Source: Takashimella koratensis (Eukaryota; Basidiomycota; Tremellomycetes; Trichosporonales; Tetragoniomycetaceae). Taken from it: 64,000 nucleotides of DNA. The notes under the pieces were generated by a model. It was not told where the DNA came from and did not search any database. It saw nothing but the letters and a program-made list of their open reading frames with translations. The translations under genes and the position numbers were made by a program. The stretch covers positions 248,001 to 312,000 of the forward strand of contig BCKT01000017.1 of the NCBI GenBank assembly GCA_003116875.1, given 5' to 3'. This document shows, piece after piece, positions 37,263 through 48,739 of this stretch; position 1 is the first letter of the stretch; every line of letters starts with the position of its first letter.

Positions 37263-39309
37263 ATGTCGTCGTCAAACAACTCTGGTCTCTTGGGTATCCT
37301 CGTCCAGATCGTTCAGATCTTCTGCGGCGGTAACCAGAACCAGAATCAAAACCAGCAGCAGCAGCAGCAAGGTCAATACCAGCAGCAAGGGCAGTATCAG
37401 CAGCAGTATCCACCGCAGGGTCAACAGCAGTACCCGCCTCAACCGTATCCCCAACAAGGTCCACAGGGTCAATCATGGGCTCAAGCTGCTGGATCCGGTC
37501 AACAGCAGCAATACCACCCTCAACAACACCAGCAGCATCAGCAGAATCACCAACAGAATGGACACTACCAAAGCCAGAACCATGGGTACTCTTTGCCTAG
37601 TGGAGGGGTGATAGGCCCACACCACCCTGCGCATCAGGTACGTCGGCGTGTTCTTCGCTTGCGTCTCTATGTCTTTGCGTCGTGCTGTGGTGTAGTACTG
37701 ATATCGCCCTTGCCCTCCCTTCCTATCTGCTATCTCCCATTGTCGCTATCGTTACCTTATCCACCTGTCGTTTGCGGTCTCGTCAACCCAAACCTCGGGC
37801 TCATACGTTTCTCACTTTGCCCGTTCACCTGATCTTCGTCCATGTCCACCTCGACTCCCCCGACCCTCGACCCACGACTCTCGACTCTCGACCCTCGCAC
37901 CTCCTGCGCTCGGCACTCGGCGCATAATGTAGAACCAAGACATGATCAATGCCACCAACGAGCAATACACAAACCTTCGAAACCAAGCTCGACAAGAGGG
38001 TGATTTGGCGCACAAGTGAGTGGACCAGTCGTCGAGAAGGATAACGAGAGACGATGGGGAAAGAAGGAGTTGGAAGGGGGGGGGGGGGGGTAACAGAAGG
38101 GATGAGAGGGAATGGGAGGGGATGAGAGATGGCGGACGGGGCTTGCATGGTATTCCTCACGAGTCTGGATCTGGGATGAATAGCAGTGGGGGTGAAGGAG
38201 GGAAGGTAAAGTTGAACTGATATCATCGCAGGTGCTTTGCCGAATCTCAACAAGCGTACCAGTAAGTTTCCTACCACTCACTCCCGACCTGACCCATTCA
38301 ACCTACTCACCTACTTTATTCGCTCCTGGCCTGCTCCTGGGTCCAAGTAAGCTGACCTCTTCGCCATTTCTACAGGTCTGGGAACGGCGGTAAAGCTCAC
38401 GATTTGTCGGTTCAGGGGAAAGAGCATCAGCGAAAGCAGGATGAATTGGATGATCAGGCTAGCGCGTGGATCTTTAATGGTGAGTTGCGGGCAGACGCCG
38501 ATGCCGACGCCGACGCTGTAGGCGGAGGCGGGAGGCGGAAGCCTGTGCAATAGTCTGGGTGGCCAGAGTCGATACCCTTTGCCCTTGCCTTTCACGCTTC
38601 AAACCTCGCTCTTCTTTGGAGGGAGTAATAAATCGCTGACAATTTGACCAATCCATCTCGCTCCCTCAACGATTTGACACTTCCCTTCTCGCTCGACCCT
38701 CCCTCTCCGTCTCCCCTACCCAAAATCCCGCTCATGTTCGGGCCCCATCTTCATATTGACCACCGTGCATCCGACCGCGCTCGCTTCGCTCACGTTGGTC
38801 GGTCGCAGAGAACAACAAACAATCGCCTCAAGGGACAATCGACCTCCACGGTCTCTACGTTAAAGAAGCTATCGAACGTACTGAATCTGCTATCTCAAAT
38901 GCTCAGAGAACAGGCGCTCAGTCATTACGCGTCATTGTGGGTAAAGGGATCCATTCGCAAGGTCATGTAGCGAAGATTAAACCGGCGGTAGAGGAGTTGA
39001 TGCAGAAGTGAGTCCTTCCTTGGAGTCGACCTGGAGTCGGCGACAAGTCTTTGCCGAGCTTGCTCTACGAAGTGAACAGAGTGGATGTAAAGAGAAAGAA
39101 AAGGAGCCTTGGCAAGATGCACCTCGCTTGTCGCATCGGTCACTGACGCGACCGTCTATCGCAGGTACAACCTCTCCGCCCACCTTGACCCGGACAACTC
39201 GGGCGTCTTGATCGTTGATCTGACCGGACAGGGGACCGGCAGGTCTAGGGACGCTGGCGGGATCGTGGATGATATGAGCAGGGGCAAAGAGGATTGTGTG
39301 ATTATGTAA
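37263..39309 (+). CDS. DUF1771-Smr domain protein with CaaX end
   Basis: Six exons (37263-37637, 37933-38015, 38232-38261, 38376-38479, 38809-39007, 39165-39309) join in frame to 311 residues. Residues about 1-125 begin with a hydrophobic leader (LLGILVQIVQIFCGG) and are then Gln/Pro/His-rich. Residues about 126-200 form the DUF1771 helical region (NEQYTNLRNQARQEGDLAHK, CFAESQQAY). An Smr domain follows (GTIDLHGLYVKEA, then LRVIVGKGIHSQGHVAKIKPAVEEL). Smr domains bind or nick nucleic acids and are linked to ribosome and mRNA quality control. The last residues are EDCVIM, which fits a prenylation CaaX box. The gene resembles the yeast YPL199C type; function in this fungus is unknown. Confidence 0.92.
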
Positions 39310-41890
39310 CTGCCTGCGAGCGGTGAGGGGGGAGGTGGATGCAGCTGACAACGGAGGAAAGTATCGACCTACAATCGACTCTTGATATTTGCACAAGTAA
39401 TAATCGTTAAAAACCTTGGGATTTCAGTAGATCGTAGAAGCGAATCCAGCCAGTTCTTTAGCTGGTCTGAAATGTGAAATGTTGTCTTTGGTCTTGGTCG
39501 TTGGTCTTTGGTCTTGGGTCTTTGGTCTGAGGTCTTTGGTCTGAGGTCTGACGCGGATCGATCGATGGCCCTCATTCTTGCTCCCTACAACCCCAGAGCT
39601 GCGGACGATGGCCGATGACGGTTGATGTGCACCATCGACTGACCGTCTATCCGAGGTCCTGTCCTGTGACTCGCTTGTCTTTGGTCTTTGGGGAGATGCA
39701 TGGTCACCCGACCTATGCACAGCCGCCTTCTACCCACTGCAACCCCAACACATGCACAGGTCAGTCACAGCTCACAGCCACGGCATACGGAGCCCCATCA
39801 TCACGTGCCCCCGACTCGTCCCACGTGGAGCCACGGCCCTCCGTTTTGGACTAGTCGTTGATTTTCGGGATAAACCGGACCACCTGAGAAAACGCCGGTT
39901 ACGGGACCATGGCTACGGACCACGGACCACCGAGAGGTAATCAACCTCAGGACAAGAGACAGGAGAAAGCACAGCACAGGAGACAGGAAAGCAGGAAATG
40001 GATCGGATCGTCAGAGAAACAGCCGCCGGCGCCTCGGGTCTGACACCTGTTCACCTACTCTGTGGCTCTCTCGGTAAGGTTTTCTCTACATCCCCGGCCT
40101 GCCTCTGCCCGCTTCGCTCCCTCGCCTCCCTCGCCTCCTCCGGGGTTTATTCACTCCGCTCTCGCACTTCCCTCCCTCCCCGTCCTGCCGTCTGCCACTG
40201 CCTCTGCGTCCAGAGGCACAGCGGGCACGATCACATGCGATCGACGAGACCACGGGCCCTCGTTTTGGACCCCCGAGCCGGCGGGTTTTGCACTGACCCG
40301 GGGTCTTATTGTACTGTAGTCACTCTCACGCCAGTGCCCGGCTCGGGCTTACGGCTGATGGGGTAAGGGGTTGATGCGTACGGACCATGGAGCATGACTC
40401 ATTTGGCTAATTGTCAGGAAACGGTGGAACGGTGGGAAGGGTGGGAACGGTGGAGACGGCCGTATGAGAGTGCAAGTGAGATGCATACTGTATCAGACGG
40501 AAGACACGCCGACAGACAGACTTTTCATGTCGACTTGAGCCAAACTCTCGATTGAAACACCGCTGTGCCCCATCCCTGGGATGCAGGGGCTGGGGCTGAG
40601 GCTGAGGCTGGGGCAGGGGCCGTTGGCCAGGGTGCGGGATTACAGTAAACCAACTAAAGAACAATCGAGGGTGTTTGTGTATGTACATACTGTATCACCT
40701 GGGAGTAGGTTTAGTAATTAGTCCGTTAAGCCATGGTCGTCATCGCTGTTGTCCTGGTTGGAAGATATGCAGCGACATCTACAAGTGAGATTTAGAGGTG
40801 CAGTGCACAGTCGGTAACTTGCTCCACAACTGAATGTGTACAGTCTTAGTAGCCAGTAGGCAGTGAATAGTGAACAGTGGACAGCGACAAGTGACGAGTG
40901 ACGAGTGACGAGTGCCTCGCCGGACCCGCGGTCGACGGAGGTAATCACGGCCCACTGCTTCTGAGAGAGAGAGACGTACGGAAGGATCTCAGCTGCCTAT
41001 TTGGGTGGTGGATAGATACCAGTAGTGTCTGACTCCTCCCGTGACTGAATAGCATCGAACCGGCCGTGGATCGGCCACTGTAATCCCAGGATACCTAGTT
41101 CCTTACGAATTGTTGTAATCCCCCCTCGCTCGCTTGCTTCCCCACCCACGGGCCCTTTCCTTGCCTTGTTGTGGAAATTTTCTTCTTCTTTTCCCCTCCG
41201 TGTCCAGCCAACCTAACCTCGTGATTCCGCCTGACCCACCGTTTCCTAATCCCCTTTTGCCCATTTCCTAATCCCCCGCCGTCCCCTTCCTAATCCCCAG
41301 GACCACCACCTGGCTAGCTTGCCGCTCTCTACCCCCGACCCGAGCCCATCTCGTCCACTGCTGACCCCACCACCCTCCTCGCCATCATCCACCCATCACT
41401 CATCCTCCACCCCCCACCTCCCTCTGCCGTTCGCCGCCTATCTGGGCCTTCTTGACCCCTAGCGCCTGCCCGCCCGCCCAACATCTGCGTCTGCAAGACC
41501 TTCGGTCTCGTCTCGAACCTTCTCCAGGACGCATTACCCATCCTTTAGACGGACCCAACGGCGACTCGTCTCCCATTTCCCGTCTCCATCTCTACTCCCC
41601 TCTCCTCCCCTCCCTCTCTCTCTCCCCACCTCCAACCTCACCCCTTTGCCATCTCACAGAGGGCAACTCGGACCAGGGCGTCACACCACCCCACACCACC
41701 CGCCTAATCCCCCTTTCGCCGGGATATATACCCCAGCCTAGATCGTATTATCGGTCACATCTCAACCAGGGTACAATACACGTCTCGAGACCAACCCACA
41801 CCCACACTTCACATTCATCTTTTTTGTCTCTTGTCCTCAACTCATATCCACAACATCCAAGCCTCGACCTGATCCTGCGTCGCCTACATC
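39310..41890. other. 2.6-kb gene-poor region
   Basis: I find no supported gene. It holds short repeats of GGTCTTTGGTCT type (39480-39550 and 39680-39695) and GGGGCTGAGGCTG units near 40585-40620. A CT-rich leader of the Reg1-like gene runs from about 41100 to 41890. Frames such as 39998-40366 lack protein-like composition. Confidence 0.6.
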
Positions 41891-44800
41891 ATGGCGCAGA
41901 TCATCCCACCTATCGTAAGTGACCCACACCACCTCACTCTCCACGCCTCCACCCGATGCTCCAAAACATTCAGCTATTAGTCATCCGCTGACCGTCCATC
42001 CGCCATCCGCCTTACTCCACTTCACCCCCATCCCTCTCTCTACCTCTGCCTACCCCTGCCCTCACCTCATCTCCGACGCCGCCAGACCTCCCTCCCGGTC
42101 GACTCGAGCGCCGCTCCATCCGTCGAGGACATCCAAGACCGCCTTCCCTCCATCTGCGTCGACTACCTGTCCCATGACTGGACCGAGGAAGACGTCTGGG
42201 CCTCGTGGCGCTCCATGACCCGACACAAACACGAGATCGCCAATGGTGTACGACTTGAGAACGCATCTTGGCGAACATGGAATAAGCAGAGGAACAAGCT
42301 GGCCACGATCAGCCCAGAGACACTCAACTGGTGAGTTGATAGATCCCAAGCTCGGGTGGAAGAAATTCGCCATGGAAATCTATAGGCCAGCACGAGATCA
42401 AACGTGCTTGGTCATGGACCGGATGTTGTTTCATCACTGGCTCAGACGCGTTGTACACAACAGCGTTAATGACCCAGGGGCAAACATGGGGACTGTGGAG
42501 AATCTGGAAGGAGTCGTCCACGAACACAAGGAGGCCTTGACTAACACCCCCTTTCAGGTTGAAAGATTCGGACGTGACATGGCTGTATGGGCCTTTGCAC
42601 ACCGCCAACGTCGAGCCCGTTCGACCTTTGAAGCAGTCGACCACTGACGAGCGGTACGGTATCGATCGGCCGTCGGGGATGAAGCCGATTCTCAAACATC
42701 GCACGTTGTCTGAACTCCTCACCATCCCTAACCCTGCATCTCCGATCCTCGAGTCGGTCAGCGGAGACGACCTCGAGTCCCTTGACGGCGAATCGATCGC
42801 CTCGGTCTCCTCGGGTCGACCACACCTCCTTCAGACTAAATCCGATACCAATATTGTGCGCAACAAGAGCACACCATCGCGACGACGTAGCCCGCCTCGC
42901 CACCCGATCTCGGCTCAGGCCAACGCCGTCGCTGCCAGCATGGGCATGGGCCCGAGCGGCAGCGGCAGCGGGGTCGGTCTTGACGCGCTCAACCCAGATG
43001 ACCGCGCGTCACCTGACGGTTCGGGCTCGGGCAGCAAGCGACACATCAGCTTCAACACGTTCGTCGAGCAGTGCGTCGCGGTCGACGCCGGTGAGGCCGC
43101 TGGGGACAGCTCGTTTGGTGAGAGTCCCGACTCGGAAGACGATATGCTTGAGATGCGGTCTGTCTCTAGCCGATCGAGCCGGTCATCGTCTCATTCACGC
43201 CCGTCCATGTCGCGTCACTCTTCTTCTGGATCTGGCAGCGAGCACTTGACCATCGCCAAGATCGCGCCGACGATGCTCAAGACCACGGGGTCGTACCAAA
43301 GCACCAACCCGGGCCTCCCGCAGATGGTCTACCAGCCACCGGCAGAGTACCGATCCCCGCAGTCTGAAGTGCCGCCGCCGGCCTCGCCGTTCGACTTCCC
43401 CTCCCCTCAGATCGGCAGCCAGCAGCGGTGGCAGAGCGCGGGTGGGTTCGGTGCCTCCGCCGGACGAGGTTCGAGCGGGGACGCCGACGACGACGGGTAC
43501 GGATCAGTTGGGTTTGACTACTTTGGCGGACCCGATCTTAGTAGTAGCCACGGCGTCCCTCCCAGCGGGTACGGCCGGGCGCCCGCGGTCAACCAACCCC
43601 CTGCGCAGCCCAAGTGGCGCCAGTCTCAGTCGCAGCAACAGCAACCGTCTCCTGTCCCTGCTGCTTCCTCCGCCCCTTCGCAGGCTCAGGACGACCTGCC
43701 TACCTCCCTTGGCTCCTCCCTCTCCCCACCCCGCACAGGCCCCGAGCCATCGAGCGCCAACTCATCCTTCAGCTTTGGCGCGAGCCCATCTTCTTCGTCC
43801 TCCAACTCGTCGCTCAACGGGATCGGCTCGCCTCAGCCTCAACCAGGTCGGAGTATCCTCAAAGTCCGCACTCCCAACGTTGGCAACTCAAATGAGCCGG
43901 CCTCCCCGCCGAGTTACTTCAACTACACCCCTTCGGTGGCGACGGGTATCGGCGGAATGCGAGGTTCTTACGACTCTCCGCCTGGTAACTCGCTCGGCGC
44001 TGCTTCCTCTCCCTTGATGTCTCCACCCATGCCGAGTGGAGCTCCGATCGCCGTCCCTTCCCCGTCGGTCGACGACGGAGGCCGTGGGCGATCTACTGCC
44101 CGGGGCCAGGGTTCGTCCCAGTTTGACCGATCCACTTCGCGCGGGACCTCTGTCAGCTCGACTTCCTCAATCAGCAGCCAGGCGACGGCCGGCGCAGCCG
44201 CTCGGAGCCCGGTCGATACCTCTTCCGGTGTGCGCAGCCGAGTCCACGCCGCTGGAGCCGCGCAACAGGCGCAGGGAACCCTGGACAAGGTGGAAGAAGG
44301 GACCCCGTGGTCGCCTCCGGCTGCGAGGTCACCCCCAGCCCGATCCCCTCCTGCTTCAGCGAGCAGCACGACAAACCAACGATCGTCGGTACAGGCGCAG
44401 GCAAAGGGGTCCGCCCCTTCGTCGAGCAGGTCCCCCCCAGCTTCTGCGACTTCGACAGCATCGGTGCCTGCGCCTCGAGCACAGCCGGCGCCCTCGGCGT
44501 CGCCAGTGGTCAATGTCACAGAGGATGACGGGGCGAGTCATGATTATATCCCTGAACGAAGCTCGACGCCGACTCCGCATTCGTCTCCGCAGGTTAGTTG
44601 GACTAAGCTTGATCGATGATGATTTTCCTCTCCTCTTCATCTTATCTTTCCCAACCCTTCTTCTCCTCAATTCTTTGCTCTCCCCTAGATATTTGACTTA
44701 TCCACACCACAGTGCTGACGCGCTTGTCCAGATCGCGCTTCGGTCATTGAAAGACACTTCCCCCGCTTCTCTTCCCCATACTTCCACGCGCACTTCTTCC

Positions 44801-45295
44801 GCTGGCTCCGACCTCCCTCGGACCGACCCTGCTACTTCTTCCGGCTCTTCCTCTCGCGCTACCGTCGCTCACGTACCTACCAATGCGCAACCGACCATCG
44901 CTCAGCCCGCTCCTACCTCCGCTTCTTCCCAACCCACCGGTGCGCCCCGGGTCTCTCCGGGCCTGCACGCCCCAGCTCGATCGGGACACAACCAGGTGCC
45001 CGGAGCATATGACGACGAAGGCGACGATGCAGAGGCGGACGGGACAGATGGAGATGGGTCGACATTGATTGGACGAGCTGCGAATATCGCGAATACCGCA
45101 AAGGACCTGTTGGGTGCATTGTGGTATGGAGAGGACCAGAGAAGGGCGGCGGCGGCAGGTGGAGTTGGAGCGGTGGGCCAGGGTATGACGGGACACGGAG
45201 GGCATGGGGTTGTATCGGGCCCAGCGAGTGGAGCACAGAGCGCACAGGGGACAGGCCAGACAAAACGACACGGTCGAGGCGCGTCCCTGGGGTAG
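41891..45295 (+). CDS. REG1: Reg1-like PP1 regulatory subunit (DUF1752)
   Basis: Exons 41891-41914, 42086-42330, 42558-44592 and 44732-45295 join in frame to 955 residues. The N-terminal DUF1752/GATA-like domain is complete only after splicing: DYLSHDWTEEDVWASWRSM, NGVRLENASWRTWNK, ISPETLNWLKDSDVTWLYGP. Near residue 248, KRHISFNTFVEQCVAVD matches the PP1-docking segment of yeast Reg1/Reg2, with an RVxF-type core (RHISF). Reg1 brings PP1/Glc7 to Snf1 for glucose repression; that role is inferred. A Ser/Pro-rich middle contains two ILKxRT motifs (KPILKHRT near 42681 and RSILKVRT near 43850). The C-terminal exon ends in a helical patch (NIANTAKDLLGALWYG) typical of the family. Confidence 0.88.
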
Positions 45296-46751
45296 ACTGG
45301 AGCGAGCGAGGAAAAGCGCGTAGCATGGAACTGGAGTCGGTTTTGTAACAAGTCACCAATCACCTACCCACGATCACCAATCACTCATTCATTGGACCAA
45401 GATCCGAATTCGACCAGACTGGACAGCAAAAAAAAACAAAATCTTTTTCGTAAGACAGATTAAAAAGAAAAAAAAAAACCTAAAAAACCACAACAACACA
45501 CAACCAGTCATGGATTCAACTTCGATCAAGCAAGTTCAAAAATCGAAGCAGAAAATCACATTCGTCACTAGTTTTTCGTCACTAGTTATTCGTCAATCGG
45601 TACCCATCACTCGTCACTCTTGCATTCGTCCTCGACCCGTCACCGACTCCTCGTCGCCATGTTTTTTGTTTTTTTTTTCATCTTCTCCCTTTTCCATCTC
45701 GTTGTTTTTCTTCTCTTTGTTGTTTGGTCTCAACCTCGATCTAGGTCCGGCCTCTTTTCGCGATCATGTACCACCACCAACACCACCACAAATCGTCTAC
45801 AGTTTACCACCGCCAACCACCGCCAATTCATCACCACTGTTTGCTTTCCCCACGCGTTTGGTCAATTTATCGACTCTTGGCGATTTCAATCATTCATCGA
45901 CATCGATATCGACATCGACTGGGTCGTTATTCTTCTTCTCAATTCTCATTTTCATCATCCTTGATTGACTCGACACGATTTCTTTCTCCTTCCATGTTCT
46001 TCCTTCCCCTCATTGCTTTTCTTCTCTTTCATTCTTCTTCCCTCGTCGTATTGCACAAATCACGTTATAGCCCTCACTCCGTTCTCATAGTCCCCTCCCA
46101 ACTCCTCACTCCCTCTTTCTCAACACGTCCGTGCCGGGTCTCTTTGTTTTTTTTTTTTCTTTCTGTTTAATTCAAGACCATGGGCTATGAATGACACTTG
46201 TCTCATCTGAAACAAAGACCTTCGTGTTTCAGTCCCAAGTCGACAGGAGAGCGAGAGTGTGCGAATTGGATTTCAAGAGGTTCTTGAAATGAGAAAAAAG
46301 AACACAATGATGAGGTTGAGCTCATACATACAACAAAGGATTCGTAAATGTGGTTTCTGGAGTGACTTGTGGAACGTATCGAATGGAGCATGTGATCTCG
46401 GGGTCGTCAGGTCGTGGAGGCATAGGGTCGTGGGGTTGTGGGGTCGTGGGATTCGTTGAGATGGCCAAGAAGGAGAAAGAAAGATGGGGGAAGAAGGGTT
46501 TCGGGAACGCAGAGAACAGCAAGGACACGAGCAAAGCTATGAAAGAGGAAAAGACATGGCAACGAGCGAGAAGTGAATAATCACAAGTCTGGAGGAGATC
46601 GAGGTGAAAGGCAAAGTGAAGTAAAACACGTGAGAGAGAGAGGGAGGGGGGGGGGGGGGGGGAGAGAAAGGAGCGAGATCTGAATAGTTGCGAAGATGAT
46701 CTACAGAAGGGCAAGAGTGGAATTTAGGAGACCAGGGACATTTGTTTCTAT
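45296..46751. other. intergenic between convergent genes
   Basis: This region separates the 3' ends of the Reg1-like and C2H2 genes. A-rich tracts (45428-45485) and T/C-rich sequence (45650-46170) are present, with a poly-G run at 46646-46662. No gene is supported. Confidence 0.6.
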
Positions 46752-48739
46752 CTAGACTGAACCTAGCATGAGACTCCTAGGTGCTCGAATATCACCGTGC
46801 GAGTGGAGGCCGGGGGTAGGTACCGAAGGTGCCGACAAGGAGTGGCTGTGTCCACTGTGTCCACTGTGTCCATTGTGCCCGTGGCCGTGACCGTGGCCGT
46901 GGGGGTTGTGGATACTGTGTCCACCTTGGACACTGTGGCTGTGGCTGTGAGAGTGGGAATGCACGTGTCCGTGGTGTACACTCTGCGGTGACCCGTGGTC
47001 ATACGAAGGGAGGTGATGCGACCCGTGTGGTGTAGTCGAGTTGGTTGCTTGAGTAGATGTCGAAGCAGTTGATGAAGCTCCGATTATCGCGTATTGTCGA
47101 AGTCCCTCGTTGTTCAAGGTATAGTCAAAGGGATGGGGTTGAGATACAGGTTGAAGACAGTTTTGTAAACCCAGTCCACTGTGTACAGTCGAGGTGGGGT
47201 TTATCCCGCCGAGTCCGATACCTGTCCCCGAGGTAGAGTTGGTCCCTGTGCCGGAGGTGGAGATGGTGTTGGTATTGCCGTTGGCGCTGGCGTTGGTGTT
47301 CGCGTTGGCGTTGGCGTTGACGTTGGCGTTACTCCCGTGATTGACCCCAGGGTAACTCCCACTCGAATGAACCGACCCAATCGAACTTGCCGTCGCCGTC
47401 GTAGCTGTAGTCATCGTCGTCGCTGGTGTTCCGTGGTCCACGATCCCCGGGACGTGGCCGGACGTCATAGGTGGTGTCGAGAGGTACATAGGGTAAGGAG
47501 GGAGTGGTCGATGTTCGTCTTCTTTCTTCACCCGCGCTTCGTGTGTCTGATAAGATGTCAGCGTCAGTAGGGACGCAGAATCGAGATGGGATTTGAAGAG
47601 GTCACGTACTCGCTCGTGTCGACGGAGGTTGGAACTGACAGAGAAACGCCGACCGCAGCCTTCGCGTTGACATTGGTACGCTGATAGACGAGTCAGCTCA
47701 AACTCTCCATAACAATCCTAAGCTCGACTCACGCTTGGCTCCTGTATGCACCGACATGTGAGTCGACAACGACGATGGCCTGTTGAATCGTTTATCACAG
47801 ACCGGGCTGGGTGGGATCAATAAAGTTCTTCACCTACAGACGCGCCACACCTCCCTTGCCACTCGCCACTTACCAGACGTGTTTCCTAAGCCTTGTTATA
47901 TCGCGTTCGCGTTTCTCCGCTGGCTGGTGGTAATTATACCACGGGTCCCACCTTACCTCTGCATGCGGTGGGTGCATGTACCCGTGTCCGTAGTCGTAAC
48001 CGGCATGTGCCCCGTGGGTGTAGTTATGCCCGCTGTGGTCGTACTCGTACTCGTATTCGTACTCGCGTCCTGGGGTAGGCATGTGCGTGGACCCGTAGGT
48101 TGGGCGGTGGGAGGGAGGCTGGAGTGCGTAGCCAGAAGTACCGTGTGGCGGCCAGGTGGCGGGTGGGTCGGTGAGTTGGCTCAACCGAGCAGGAGGGGTG
48201 GCGAAAGCCATGCTGGCTCGGTCAAAGGTGGTCTGGTCCGACGGCGCCGAGGTGGGCTGGGACGGAGTCGGTTCCATACCGCTGGGTACGAAGGGGACGT
48301 AGGAAGGGGGTGTGGCAGGGTGGGAGTGGGAGTGGGGGTGAGCGTGGTCGGAGGGGAGAGAGTGGTGTGTGAACGGAACAGGGGTAGACGAGTGCGTCAA
48401 GTGTCGCAGAGGTGGGGTAGAGTATTGGTAGTTGATCTGAACGTGGGAGTCGGACGGGTAGTGGTGTCCTGGTCGAACGGAGCCTACCTCTGACGCTGGG
48501 GTAGGCGGCCGAGGGGACGCCGAGGTTGATGGGGCAGGGGCGGTTTCTCGGTGGTGGTTGAGTTGGTACTCGACCTCGGTGTGGGTGTGGGTGGAGATGG
48601 AAGAGAGACCTGCACCGTCTTCGCGTGCGCTAGAGAGGGCATGGGCGGCGGAAGGGAAACGAGAGGCGTAGCTTAACATGTTGGCGGAGGATAAGGCGGG
48701 GGGTAGGATGGACAAAGTCATGCTTGTTTCGTCAGCCAT
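46752..48739 (-). CDS. C2H2 zinc-finger regulator
   Basis: Exons 48739-47874, 47806-47733, 47680-47610 and 47546-46752 join in frame to 601 residues. The tandem fingers are split among exons 1-3. Joining completes the first, HVCPVCDKRFNRPSSLSTHM, and the second, YQCQREGCGRRFSVSSNLRRH, linked by SVHTGAKP. Such a finger pair occurs in fungal nuclear regulators. The N-terminal part is Pro/Ser/His-rich with an EYEYEYEYDH run. The C-terminal part is Gly/Asn/Thr-rich, followed by long His/Gly/Ser alternation (HGHGHGHNGHSGHSGHSHS) encoded by short tandem repeats near 46845-46965. Target genes are unknown. An exon-intron-like donor (GTAAGTCGACC) upstream near 48857 could mark a 5' UTR intron. Confidence 0.9.

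Noticed and set aside
44036..45295. 419-codon frame at the end of the Reg1-like gene
   Set aside because: Its first part is an out-of-frame shadow of exon 3 and runs through the intron. Only the part from 44732 is the real last exon.
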